Of a stretch of DNA of 64,000 nt, positions 24,017 through 32,216 are shown in pieces. The DNA comes from Herbiconiux sp. L3-i23 (GTDB taxonomy: Bacteria; Actinomycetota; Actinomycetes; Actinomycetales; Microbacteriaceae): NCBI RefSeq assembly GCF_023734115.1, contig NZ_AP025737.1, positions 1,426,001 to 1,490,000 on the forward strand. Direction: 5' to 3'. The position numbers were made by a program, and so were the translations under genes. Below the pieces are notes generated by a model. That model saw nothing but the letters and a program-made list of their open reading frames with translations. It was not told the DNA's origin and did no database searches. The first letter of the stretch is position 1; every line of letters starts with the position of its first letter.

Positions 24017-26791
24017 ATGACGATCGCCGTCGCCCTGTCCGGACCGCTCACCGTCACGGCGGAGGGCGCACCGTTGCGGGTGAAAGGCGCGATCCCGTCC
24101 GCCATCCTCGCGCGGCTCGCCCTGTCGGCCGGTGAGTACGTCGACACGGACACCCTCATCGGCGATGTGTGGGTCGACGCGCCGGAGAAGGCGCTCACGA
24201 GTCTCCGCGCGCACATCTCACGGCTCCGGGACCTCCACCCGGCACTCGGGTCGGCTCTGCAGGGCAGCCGCCGCGGTTACCTGCTCGACCTCGCCCGCGA
24301 CCGGGTCGACGTGCTGCGCTTCCGGGACGGAGTGGGGGCACTCGATCAGTGGGGAGTCCGCGGCGACTCCGACGCGCGATTGCGGGTGCTCGTCGAACTC
24401 GAAGCGATGACGGACGGCGAGCCGCTCGCGGGTCTCGATGCGTTCCCATTCGTGGCGCCGGTCCGGGCCGCTCTGCGGTCGGAGCGACGGATGGTGCTCG
24501 AAGAGCTCGCCGAGCAACGGTTGGAGCGCGGCGAGAACGCCCTCGCGATCGCGCTGCTCGCCGATCTCGTGGAGCAGCATCCCACCCACGAGCGGCCGGT
24601 GCGCCTGCTCGCCGTCGCGCTCGCGCGAGTCGGGCGCACGACCGACGCGACGGAGACGGTCGACTCGTTCGAGCGTCGCCTGGCAGCGCTCGACGGGATT
24701 CCGCTCTCCGGGCGCATGCGCGACCTCCGTCAGGCGATCCTGCGCCGGGATCCGGAAATCGTGCAGGGCGGAGGTGCGAACGCCGCCACCGTGAAGCGCA
24801 CAGGGGTTCCCATCCCACTCACCCGCTTCATCGGCCGACGCGCCGAAGTGCAGTCGGTTCAGGCGCTTCGCCGCAAGCACCGCGTCATCACCATCGTCGG
24901 GCCGGGCGGCGTCGGCAAGACACGACTCGCCGTCGAGATCGCGCGATCGGCGACGACCGCCGACGACGACGACCAGTGGATGGTCGACCTCGCCCCCGTG
25001 CCGGTCGAGGGCGTCCTCGGCGAGATCGCCGTCGTCGTCGGCGCACGCGAAGCCGGGATCGAGGCTGTGCTGCGCCGGGTCACGGGACGGCGGGGGCTGT
25101 TGATCCTCGACAACGCCGATCTGCTGATCGGCGCCGTGTCCGCCATCGTCGACGAGCTCTCGGCGCGGGCACCCGAGCTCACCATCCTGACCACGAGTCG
25201 GGAGTCCCTGCGCCTGCCGCACGAACGGGTCGTGGTCGTCGGCCCCATGCTGGGCGACGACGCGGCGGACGCGCTCCGCATCTTCGAGCAGCGCGCCGCC
25301 GACGCGACGGGTGCGACTCTCGGAGACTCGGGACTCGAGGCAGCCAGTCAGCTCTGCGATCTGCTCGACGGCATCCCGCTTGCTCTCGAGATCGCCGCCG
25401 CGCGCCTCGACGTCTACTCGGTGGAAGAGGTGCGGGACGCCGTCGCCCGTCACGTCCGGCTCGACGGCGGTGGCGGCGGCCGTCACGCGAGCGTCGAGGC
25501 CGCCGTCGAATGGAGTCTCACCCTGGTGACCGCGCCGCAGCGGGACCTCCTCGCGGGGCTCGCCCGCTTCGTCGGCCCCTTCACCCCGACGGCCGTGGAA
25601 GGCGTGCTCGGCACCTCTCCCGACGCAACCGATCGGCTCATCCAGGACCTCGTCGAGAAGTCGCTCGTCGCCGTCGTGCGCGGTGATGCGGGCGAACGGT
25701 CCTGGCGGCTGCTCGAATCGGTGAAGTCGGTCGCCCGGCGCATCCCCGCCGCCGACGACGTGCTCCGGCTGGCGCACCGCGACTGGTTCGCCCGCTTCGC
25801 GCGCGAGGTCGCTCCCACGTTGCGCACATTCGACGCCGCTCGCGGCCGTGCCCTCTTCGATCTCCACCGTGCCGACCTCGACACCGCCCTCGGCCGCGCG
25901 ATCGATGACGGCGACCGCGAGGCCGCGCTCAGTATCGCGGGGTCGCAGGCGAACCACTGGTTCGCCCGCGGCATGCTCGTCGACGGCCGGGCCACCATCG
26001 AGCGCGCGCTCGCCGTCGAGGGGACGGCGGCGCCGCAGACCGAAGCGGATGCGCTTCTCGGCGCCTGCATCCTCGCCTATCAGGGTGGCGACGCGGCGGC
26101 GGCGTTCGACTACATCGGCGCTGCGGGGGCGAAGGGGCTCGAGGCGGGCGACGCGGCGGTCCCGCTGGTCGCACTCGCGCAGGAGGCGTACGGGCGGTCG
26201 CTGTTCGGTGCGGTCCATGCCGCGGACGCATTGTTGGAGGAGGCGGATGCCCTGCTCCCCGCCGCCCCCGACTGGGCGAAGAGCGAGTACCACATGTGCC
26301 GTGGCCAGATGCTCCGCGCCGCCGGCGACCTCGGCGGTGCGCTCGACGCCCTCACCGAGGCTCACCGCATCAGCGCGAGCATCGGTTACGCCTGGATCGT
26401 CGCCTCCTCGCTGTACGTGACGGGCAAGGTCCTCGTCGACGCTCGTCGCCCACGCCGTGCGATCGCGGTTCTGCGGTCGGGGTTCGACGGCTGCATCGGT
26501 TCCGACCAGCAGACGAGCGCACTCGCGCTGCTGCACGTCATCGCCGGCGCGTGCGCCTTCGTCGAACGGCACGAGGAGGGCGCGGCGCTGTTCGGCGCGA
26601 TCGACCGGATGGGCGTGCGTCACGACTACAACCCGGTGATCGCCGAAGGCGACGACGCGAAGAAGCGTCGCGACGCCGTCGCCGCCGGGTTGACCGGTGA
26701 GGAATTCGACCGCGCCTACCGCAGCGGGGGCCGGATGGGTGTGAACGAGGTGCGCGCGGTGATCGCCGCGCTTCCCCAGGAGACGTCGTGA
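24017..26791 (+). CDS. SARP-family regulator with BTAD, NB-ARC-like ATPase and TPR-like domains
   Basis: This 924-residue regulator is of the large AfsR-like class. Residues about 1-90 form an OmpR-type winged helix (LVDTLIGDVW-like segment, SLRAHISRLRDL, GYLLDL). A bacterial transcriptional activation domain follows (about 95-250, DGEPLAGLDAFPFVAP). An NTPase module carries Walker A GPGGVGKTRLAVEI (about 295) and Walker B GLLILDNADLL. The C-terminal 350 residues are helical and repeat-like. Family members bind heptamer direct repeats near -35 and recruit RNA polymerase. ATG at 24017 follows AAGGAG. A close paralogue starts 44 bases after its stop. Confidence 0.88.
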   Translation: MTIAVALSGPLTVTAEGAPLRVKGAIPSAILARLALSAGEYVDTDTLIGDVWVDAPEKALTSLRAHISRLRDLHPALGSALQGSRRGYLLDLARDRVDVLRFRDGVGALDQWGVRGDSDARLRVLVELEAMTDGEPLAGLDAFPFVAPVRAALRSERRMVLEELAEQRLERGENALAIALLADLVEQHPTHERPVRLLAVALARVGRTTDATETVDSFERRLAALDGIPLSGRMRDLRQAILRRDPEIVQGGGANAATVKRTGVPIPLTRFIGRRAEVQSVQALRRKHRVITIVGPGGVGKTRLAVEIARSATTADDDDQWMVDLAPVPVEGVLGEIAVVVGAREAGIEAVLRRVTGRRGLLILDNADLLIGAVSAIVDELSARAPELTILTTSRESLRLPHERVVVVGPMLGDDAADALRIFEQRAADATGATLGDSGLEAASQLCDLLDGIPLALEIAAARLDVYSVEEVRDAVARHVRLDGGGGGRHASVEAAVEWSLTLVTAPQRDLLAGLARFVGPFTPTAVEGVLGTSPDATDRLIQDLVEKSLVAVVRGDAGERSWRLLESVKSVARRIPAADDVLRLAHRDWFARFAREVAPTLRTFDAARGRALFDLHRADLDTALGRAIDDGDREAALSIAGSQANHWFARGMLVDGRATIERALAVEGTAAPQTEADALLGACILAYQGGDAAAAFDYIGAAGAKGLEAGDAAVPLVALAQEAYGRSLFGAVHAADALLEEADALLPAAPDWAKSEYHMCRGQMLRAAGDLGGALDALTEAHRISASIGYAWIVASSLYVTGKVLVDARRPRRAIAVLRSGFDGCIGSDQQTSALALLHVIAGACAFVERHEEGAALFGAIDRMGVRHDYNPVIAEGDDAKKRRDAVAAGLTGEEFDRAYRSGGRMGVNEVRAVIAALPQETS

Positions 26792-26834
26792 GGGTCCTAT
26801 GGTGGTGCCCACGTGGCAGGAAGGAGCCGGTTCG

Positions 26835-29564
26835 ATGTCGTATCGGCTGACCCTGTTCGGCTCGTTCGCGGCAACCGTCGACGGTCGGCCGCTCCCGATC
26901 CGCGGCGAGATCCCGCGCGCGATCGTGTCGCGCCTCGCTTTCAGGCCCGGGGAACGGGTGACGCCGCAGGAGCTGATCGACGACGTCTGGCGCGAGGCGC
27001 CCTCGGGCGTGGTGTCGAGCCTTCGCGCCCACCTGTCGCGTCTCCGTGCCGAGGGGTGGAGCGCCGTTCTCAGTGGCGGGCGGAACGGCTACGCGCTCGA
27101 GGTGGACTCCGCCGATGTTGACGTCGCCCGGTGGCGGCAGCTTCTCGAGACCCGCGGCGAGGGGCGGATCGAGGGGCTCATCGAAGCCGAGTCGCTGTGG
27201 CGCGGGCAGCCCTTCGCCGGCCTCGACGCGCCGTTCGCCGAGGCGAGTCGGCCCGAGTTCCTGCGCCTCCGACGTGAAGCGATGCTCGAGATCGCCGATG
27301 CGCGGCTCGAGACGGGGGAGAACGTCGACGCTTCGCTCGACCTCGAACGGCTGCTTCGCGACCTCCCCGGCGACAGTGAACTCACGCGTCGCTACGCGGC
27401 CGCTCTCGCCGGAGCAGGCCGCGCCGGGGACGCCCTCGACGTCATCGACGCGGTGATGGGCGACCTAGGCGATCACGCACGCGGGCCGCTCGCCGAGCTG
27501 CGCCGATCGATCGTGCGACAGGATCCCGTTCTGCTCGGACGCACCGACGATCGCCATGCGACCGTCGAGCGGACCGGAATCCCCGTACCTCTCACCCGCT
27601 TCGTCGGTCGTGCCGGTGAGCTCGATCAGGTCGCCACGGCCCGCGCCGAGGCGAGACTCGTGACCCTCGTGGGGCCGGCGGGAGTCGGCAAGACCCGCCT
27701 GGCCGCAGAAGCCGCCCGCCGGGCGGGAGCGGACGTCGACGAGCAGCAGTGGCTCGTCGACCTCACCGTCATCGTCGACCCCGGCCATGTGCTCGGTGTC
27801 GTCGCCGACGTGGTCCGCGCCGGGTCCGACACCCTCGACGCCGTCGCCGCGCGACTGACCGGGAGACGGACCCTCCTCATCCTCGACAACGCCGAACACG
27901 TCCTCGGAGCGGTCGCCTCCCTCGCCAGCCGGTTGCTCGGGCGCTGCGAGGGGCTCGCCGTCATGGTCACGAGCCGAGAAGCGTTGCGGATGCCGGGGGA
28001 GCGGGTCGTTCCCGTCGCTCCGTTCGTCGGCGACGCCGCGCCCGACGCGGTCCGGCTCTTCCTCGATCGCGCCCGCGACAGTTCGGGGCTGTCGCAGTGG
28101 GACGACCACAGCATGCGCGAGATCTCGGCGCTCTGCCGCGACCTCGACGGTCTTCCGCTCGCCCTGGAGCTCGCCGCGGCTCGACTCGACGTGCTGAGTC
28201 TCGCGGAGGTCGCCGACTCCGTCCAGCGGGGCGGCACGGACGCGGGGCGACACGGCTCGCTCGACAGCGCGCTGGGGTGGAGCCTCGACCTGCTGAGCCC
28301 GCCCGAGGTCGACATGCTCACCCAGCTCGCCCGGTTCGCGGGGTCGTTCGGCCTCGACGCGGTGGCGGGGATCTGCGTACCCGCTGAGGGCGCGGACGCC
28401 CGCGAGCTAGCCGCGGCGCTGGCCCGGAAGTCCCTCGTCACCCCTCTCGGCACGGACACCGGCGCCCGCCGGTTCCGCCTGCTCGACTCGGTGCGTCGGT
28501 ACGTCCGGCAGCGCGACACGCGGCAGGACGCCCACCAGTGGCGGGACCGGCATGCGGCCTGGTTCGCCGACTGGATTTCGGGCATCGAAGAGCAGATGCG
28601 CACCGCGGAGAACGCGAGGGCACGCACCCTTCTCGGCGCCTATCGAGCCGACCTGCACGCCGCCGTCGATCACGCAGTGGAGACCGGCGACCGGGCGACA
28701 GCGGTCCGACTGCTCGCCGTTCTCGCGTGGTACTGGTTCGAGCGCGGCCTCCGCGTCGACGGGCTCGACACCGCCGAGCGGGTCCTCGCCATGCCCGGCG
28801 AGCGCGACCCCGCCCGAGAGGCGCGTGTCCTGCGGGCATGCGCCTACATGGCCGCCGTCGGTGCGGACGAACGACAGGTGGCCCGGTACATGTCGCGCAT
28901 GCGCGACGCGGCGGCGGCGTCCGACGACGCGGCCGAACGGGTGCTCGCGGCGACGATGAGCGGCTACGTCGCCGCGGTCGCCGGCGAGGCCGATCAGGCC
29001 GACGCCTATCTCACGCATGCCACCGCCGAGATCGCGGCGGCGGGTGACTCACTGCCCATCTGGGCTCGCGTGGACGAATTGATGGTGCGAGGAGATGTGC
29101 TCCGAGCGCTCGGCCGGCCCTCGCAGGCGCTGACCAGCACGAGCGAGGCGTACCGAGTGTCCGTCGAAGCGGGCGACGCGTGGGGCGCGCGCAGCGCCTG
29201 CTACGTCACCGGCAAGGCCCTCGTCGACGTGCGGCGCGGCAAGGAGGCGGTTGGGATCCTGCGAAGCGGCGCGATCCGGTCGCTCGAGGCCGAAGACGCG
29301 TCGTCCGCTCTCGCCGCGATCAACGTCATCGCCGCCGCCTGCCACGTCCTCGGCCGCGACGACGACGCGGTGACCATCTATTCGGCGATCGACGTCCTCG
29401 GGGCGCGGCACGGGTATTCGGCGCTGGGGTCCGATCCCGAGCACACGGAACGGCACCGGGCCGCGGCGAGCGCGGCGCTCGATCGAGACGATCTGGCCGC
29501 CGCCACGCAGCGCGGAGCGGACCTGTCGCTCATGGAGCTGATGCGGCTCGTCACCACGTTCTGA
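26835..29564 (+). CDS. second SARP-family regulator, paralogue of the preceding gene
   Basis: This 909-residue protein repeats the architecture of its neighbour: winged helix (YRLTLFGSFAATVDGRPLP), BTAD (WRGQPFAGLDAPFAEA), NTPase (GPAGVGKTRLAAEAA, TLLILDNAEHVL) and a helical C-terminus. The two align along their length (for example the shared VERTGIPVPLTRF/VKRTGVPIPLTRF joint before the ATPase), so they arose by tandem duplication. The start at 26835 (MSYRLTLFG) is preferred over one 36 bases upstream because AGGAAGGAG sits in front of it. The two genes probably form one transcript. Heterodimerisation or opposing signals are possible but unproven. Confidence 0.88.
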   Translation: MSYRLTLFGSFAATVDGRPLPIRGEIPRAIVSRLAFRPGERVTPQELIDDVWREAPSGVVSSLRAHLSRLRAEGWSAVLSGGRNGYALEVDSADVDVARWRQLLETRGEGRIEGLIEAESLWRGQPFAGLDAPFAEASRPEFLRLRREAMLEIADARLETGENVDASLDLERLLRDLPGDSELTRRYAAALAGAGRAGDALDVIDAVMGDLGDHARGPLAELRRSIVRQDPVLLGRTDDRHATVERTGIPVPLTRFVGRAGELDQVATARAEARLVTLVGPAGVGKTRLAAEAARRAGADVDEQQWLVDLTVIVDPGHVLGVVADVVRAGSDTLDAVAARLTGRRTLLILDNAEHVLGAVASLASRLLGRCEGLAVMVTSREALRMPGERVVPVAPFVGDAAPDAVRLFLDRARDSSGLSQWDDHSMREISALCRDLDGLPLALELAAARLDVLSLAEVADSVQRGGTDAGRHGSLDSALGWSLDLLSPPEVDMLTQLARFAGSFGLDAVAGICVPAEGADARELAAALARKSLVTPLGTDTGARRFRLLDSVRRYVRQRDTRQDAHQWRDRHAAWFADWISGIEEQMRTAENARARTLLGAYRADLHAAVDHAVETGDRATAVRLLAVLAWYWFERGLRVDGLDTAERVLAMPGERDPAREARVLRACAYMAAVGADERQVARYMSRMRDAAAASDDAAERVLAATMSGYVAAVAGEADQADAYLTHATAEIAAAGDSLPIWARVDELMVRGDVLRALGRPSQALTSTSEAYRVSVEAGDAWGARSACYVTGKALVDVRRGKEAVGILRSGAIRSLEAEDASSALAAINVIAAACHVLGRDDDAVTIYSAIDVLGARHGYSALGSDPEHTERHRAAASAALDRDDLAAATQRGADLSLMELMRLVTTF

Positions 29565-29593
29565 CCGGCGCCGCAGCGAGCCCGCCAGTCCAC

Positions 29594-29655
29594 GGTTACA
29601 GCCGGATTGCAGGCCGGTCCTTGCGACTCCGCGACCCGCGCCGCGCTCCTACCGT
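29594..29655 (+). promoter_or_regulatory. SARP-type heptamer repeat and -10 box before the membrane-protein gene
   Basis: GGTTACA (29594-29600), 4 bases (GCCG) and GATTGCA (29605-29611) form a 7+4+7 direct repeat. TACCGT (29650-29655) follows after exactly 38 bases, as at the first SARP promoter. It is placed 116 bases before the ATG at 29727. Confidence 0.58.
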
Positions 29656-29726
29656 GGTGCTCGCACGGTGCGAGAGCCGTGCCGGCGGACCCGTCCGCAT
29701 CACGACTCGACACTGAGGAGCACACC

Positions 29727-30374
29727 ATGACCACCACGGCCCCCGTCGCCGTCCCCGCCGCCCGGCACACCTCCGCAGTGGAAGCCCCTGCACCGACGCG
29801 CGACCGGCGATTCGGTCCCCGCGTCACCGGCGCTGTCTTCGCGATCGGCGGCGCCCTCTACTCGATCAGCCACGCACTGAACCTGCTCGGCTCGACCGGC
29901 ATGAACAGTGCTCCCCACGAGATCGCGGCGAAGTACCTGTTCGGCATCGGCGCTCTCACCATGATGGCGAGTGCCGGCGCGCTGCTGCGCATGTTCCGCA
30001 ACTCGCCGACCGGTCTCATCGGGACCGGCTTGCTCTGGTTCGGGATGCTGTTCATCGCCCTGTCCGCCTACTCGCAGCTCTACATCCTCCCGGTCGTCGG
30101 GTGGGAGACCTTGGGAGAGATCGATGAGCGGGCGTGGATCCCCGGACTGCTCGCGATGCCCGCCGTGCTCGGCGGACCTGTCCTGATCGCGATCGCCGGG
30201 CTCCGTCATCGCGTGGTCCCTGTTCCGGTCGCCATCGCGTTCTTCGTCGCGACGGTCGCGTTCCTCGCGCAGCCGGCGATCCCCGGTTCGCTGGCTCCGA
30301 TCATGATCGGCACCACCATCGTCTTCGGTGCAGGCTACGCCTGGATCGGGATCCGAGCCCGTCGGTCCGCGTGA
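29727..30374 (+). CDS. hypothetical integral membrane protein, likely SARP target
   Basis: This 215-residue protein has a polar N-terminus of about 30 residues and then six predicted membrane helices (for example VTGAVFAIGGALYSISHAL, LTMMASAGALLRMF and PVAIAFFVATVAFLAQ), ending in RARRSA. I do not recognise the family; it has no obvious transporter or enzyme motif. ATG at 29727 follows TGAGGAG. It closes the SARP island, and its promoter carries the same heptamer repeat as the oxidase promoter. Confidence 0.65.
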   Translation: MTTTAPVAVPAARHTSAVEAPAPTRDRRFGPRVTGAVFAIGGALYSISHALNLLGSTGMNSAPHEIAAKYLFGIGALTMMASAGALLRMFRNSPTGLIGTGLLWFGMLFIALSAYSQLYILPVVGWETLGEIDERAWIPGLLAMPAVLGGPVLIAIAGLRHRVVPVPVAIAFFVATVAFLAQPAIPGSLAPIMIGTTIVFGAGYAWIGIRARRSA

Positions 30375-30484
30375 CCGGCGCCCGCGCACCGTCGGGTGGT
30401 GCGCGGGAGGAGGGGCGGCCCAGGGGTGGGCTGCCCCTCATGTCTTCTCCGCCCGGCCTGCCTGCCGACACGCTCCCGTCGAAT

Positions 30485-30515
30485 TTGCGGAGGCGGGGTC
30501 CCTCGGCGTTATAGT
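30485..30515 (+). promoter_or_regulatory. probable promoter of the beta-glucoside operon
   Basis: TTGCGG (30485-30490) and TATAGT (30510-30515) are separated by 19 bases (18 if TTATAG is used). The start point would be near 30522, leaving a leader of about 145 bases that carries the antiterminator site. Confidence 0.6.
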
Positions 30516-30530
30516 TCTGGCAACACCTCG

Positions 30531-30608
30531 GCCAATGAGGTTGTTACTCCCCGTGAGGCAAGACTCTTGGCCCGGCGTCATCACCAATTCATCGGTCGAC
30601 GCTCGGGC
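30531..30608 (+). promoter_or_regulatory. ribonucleic antiterminator (RAT) and overlapping terminator
   Basis: The segment 30537-30566 reads GAGG, TTGTTACTCCCCGTG, then AGGCAAGACTC. It matches the BglG/LicT RAT pattern (GG.TTGTTACT...GGCAA.AC). Flanking GCCAA (30531) and TTGGC (30567) extend the hairpin. A competing hairpin, GCCCGGCGTC (30570-30579) with GACGCTCGGGC (30598-30608), shares its first bases with the RAT stem and is followed by TTCGTCT, as expected for the terminator form. The BglG-type protein at 36105 would stabilise the RAT and allow read-through. Confidence 0.8.
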
Positions 30609-30666
30609 TTCGTCTCACATCTTCTCGTGCGGCAACCGCCCGGCGTCTTTCATCACGGAGGACGAC

Positions 30667-32154
30667 GTGGTCCAGAACACGAAATACGACGGCTTCGCCG
30701 CAGAGACGGTCGACGCCGTCGGCGGGCCGGGCAACATCAAGCAGGTCACCCACTGCACGACCCGCCTGCGGTTCCAGCTCAACGACCTCGGCAAGGTCGA
30801 CAAGGCGCGCATTCAGGCGCTGCCCGAGGCGATCACCGTCATGGAGGCGAGCGGCGGACTGCACGTCGTGGTCGGCATGGGCGTGCCCGACGCCCACAAG
30901 GCCGTGGCCGCGATCCCGGGCGTCAACGCCGGCGGCGAGGTCGCCGCGACCAGCGGCGCCGGTGACGATGGAGCCGGCGACGCGACCGAGGCCCGCGCCA
31001 CCCCGGCCGATCCGGACGCGAAGAAGCCGAAGGTCATCGACCGCATCCTCGGCACCATCTCGGCGATCTTCACGCCCTACATCCCGGTGCTCGCCTCGAT
31101 CGGAATCATCAAGGGTCTGCTCGGACTCTTCGTCGGCTTCGGCTGGATGTCGGTCGAGTCGGACACCTACATCATCCTGAACGCGGCCCCCACGGCGCTG
31201 ATCTACTTCTTCCCGATCCTGCTCGCCTTCACTGCGGCGAAGCAGTTCGGGGCCAACCCGTACGTCGGCGCGGTCATCGGCGCAGCGCTGCTCGAACCGG
31301 GTCTCGCGGCGATCAACGTGAGCGGCGAGACGGCCGACTTCCTGGGAATCCCGTTCCCGGCGCAGTCGTTCGCGAACACGGTCATCCCGATCATCCTCGG
31401 CATGTGGGCGTTCGGATACCTCGAGAAGGGCCTGAAGCGGGCCCTGCCGAAGATCACCCATCTGATCCTCGTGCCGGTCATCTCGGTGCTGGTCATGGTG
31501 CCGCTGATGCTTCTCGTCTTCGGCCCCGTCGGCTTCACCATCGCGAACGGCATCGCGTCGGGCTACAACTGGCTCGTCCAGTTCCCGATCGTGCTGAGCC
31601 TCATCTTCGGCGGCTTCTTCATCTACGTCATCATGATCGGCGCGCACTGGATCGTGCTGCCCATCCAGCTCGGCATTCTCGCCGACCAGGGCATGGAGTA
31701 CTCGCTGGCGGCGGGCGGCATGGGCAACTACGCGCTGCTCGGCGTGACCCTCGCGGTGATGTTCTTCAACCGCGACAAGGCGACCAAGCAGGTCGCCGGG
31801 TCGGCGTCGTTCGTGAACGCCCTGTCGGGTGTCACCGAGCCGGGCATGTTCGGCGTCATCGTCCGCAACAAGCGCTACTTCATCACGTTGACCCTCGGTG
31901 GTCTCGCCGGTGGTCTGGTCTGCGGCATCTTCGGCACCTACATCACGGCGTTCGCCTTCACCGGCCTCTTCGGCCTGCCGGCGTTCGCGTCGTCGCCGAC
32001 CGCGGTGCCGTACTTCATCGCTGTCGGCGTGACGATCCTCGTGTCGTTCATCGGCACGTTCTTCGTCGAGAAGGGCATGGCCCGATCGCTGCGTCGCAAC
32101 GCCGGGGCGGACGAGACGGTGGGCGAGAAGCAGACCGCTTCCGTCCCCGCCTGA
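30667..32154 (+). CDS. PTS beta-glucoside transporter EIIBC
   Basis: This 495-residue permease starts with GTG behind CACGGAGGACGAC. The EIIB domain (about 1-85) carries the phospho-accepting cysteine in VTHCTTRLRFQL. After an Ala/Asp-rich linker, the EIIC domain (about 120-480) has about ten helices and the family's GITEPGMFGV-like loop (SGVTEPGMFGVIV). It imports and phosphorylates a beta-glucoside. The EIIA domain that is fused in BglF is a separate downstream gene here. Expression is likely governed by the RAT leader. Confidence 0.93.
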   Translation: MVQNTKYDGFAAETVDAVGGPGNIKQVTHCTTRLRFQLNDLGKVDKARIQALPEAITVMEASGGLHVVVGMGVPDAHKAVAAIPGVNAGGEVAATSGAGDDGAGDATEARATPADPDAKKPKVIDRILGTISAIFTPYIPVLASIGIIKGLLGLFVGFGWMSVESDTYIILNAAPTALIYFFPILLAFTAAKQFGANPYVGAVIGAALLEPGLAAINVSGETADFLGIPFPAQSFANTVIPIILGMWAFGYLEKGLKRALPKITHLILVPVISVLVMVPLMLLVFGPVGFTIANGIASGYNWLVQFPIVLSLIFGGFFIYVIMIGAHWIVLPIQLGILADQGMEYSLAAGGMGNYALLGVTLAVMFFNRDKATKQVAGSASFVNALSGVTEPGMFGVIVRNKRYFITLTLGGLAGGLVCGIFGTYITAFAFTGLFGLPAFASSPTAVPYFIAVGVTILVSFIGTFFVEKGMARSLRRNAGADETVGEKQTASVPA

Positions 32155-32165
32155 CCGACCTGACG

Positions 32166-32200
32166 AGGGGCGGCCGGCCCGACCGGCGGGCCGCCCCTTT
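32166..32200 (+). terminator. intrinsic terminator between EIIBC and the flavin oxidoreductase
   Basis: Arms AGGGGCGGCC (32166-32175) and GGCCGCCCCT (32189-32198) pair perfectly over a 13-nt loop and end in TTT. It lies inside the apparent operon. It may lower read-through so that the downstream genes are expressed less than the transporter. Confidence 0.75.
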
Positions 32201-32216
32201 CGACAGAAAGAGCTCC

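Noticed and set aside
24218-26812. Long antisense frame opposite the first SARP gene
   Set aside because: Shadow of a clear multi-domain regulator; composition is Arg/Gly/Glu-rich with no motifs.
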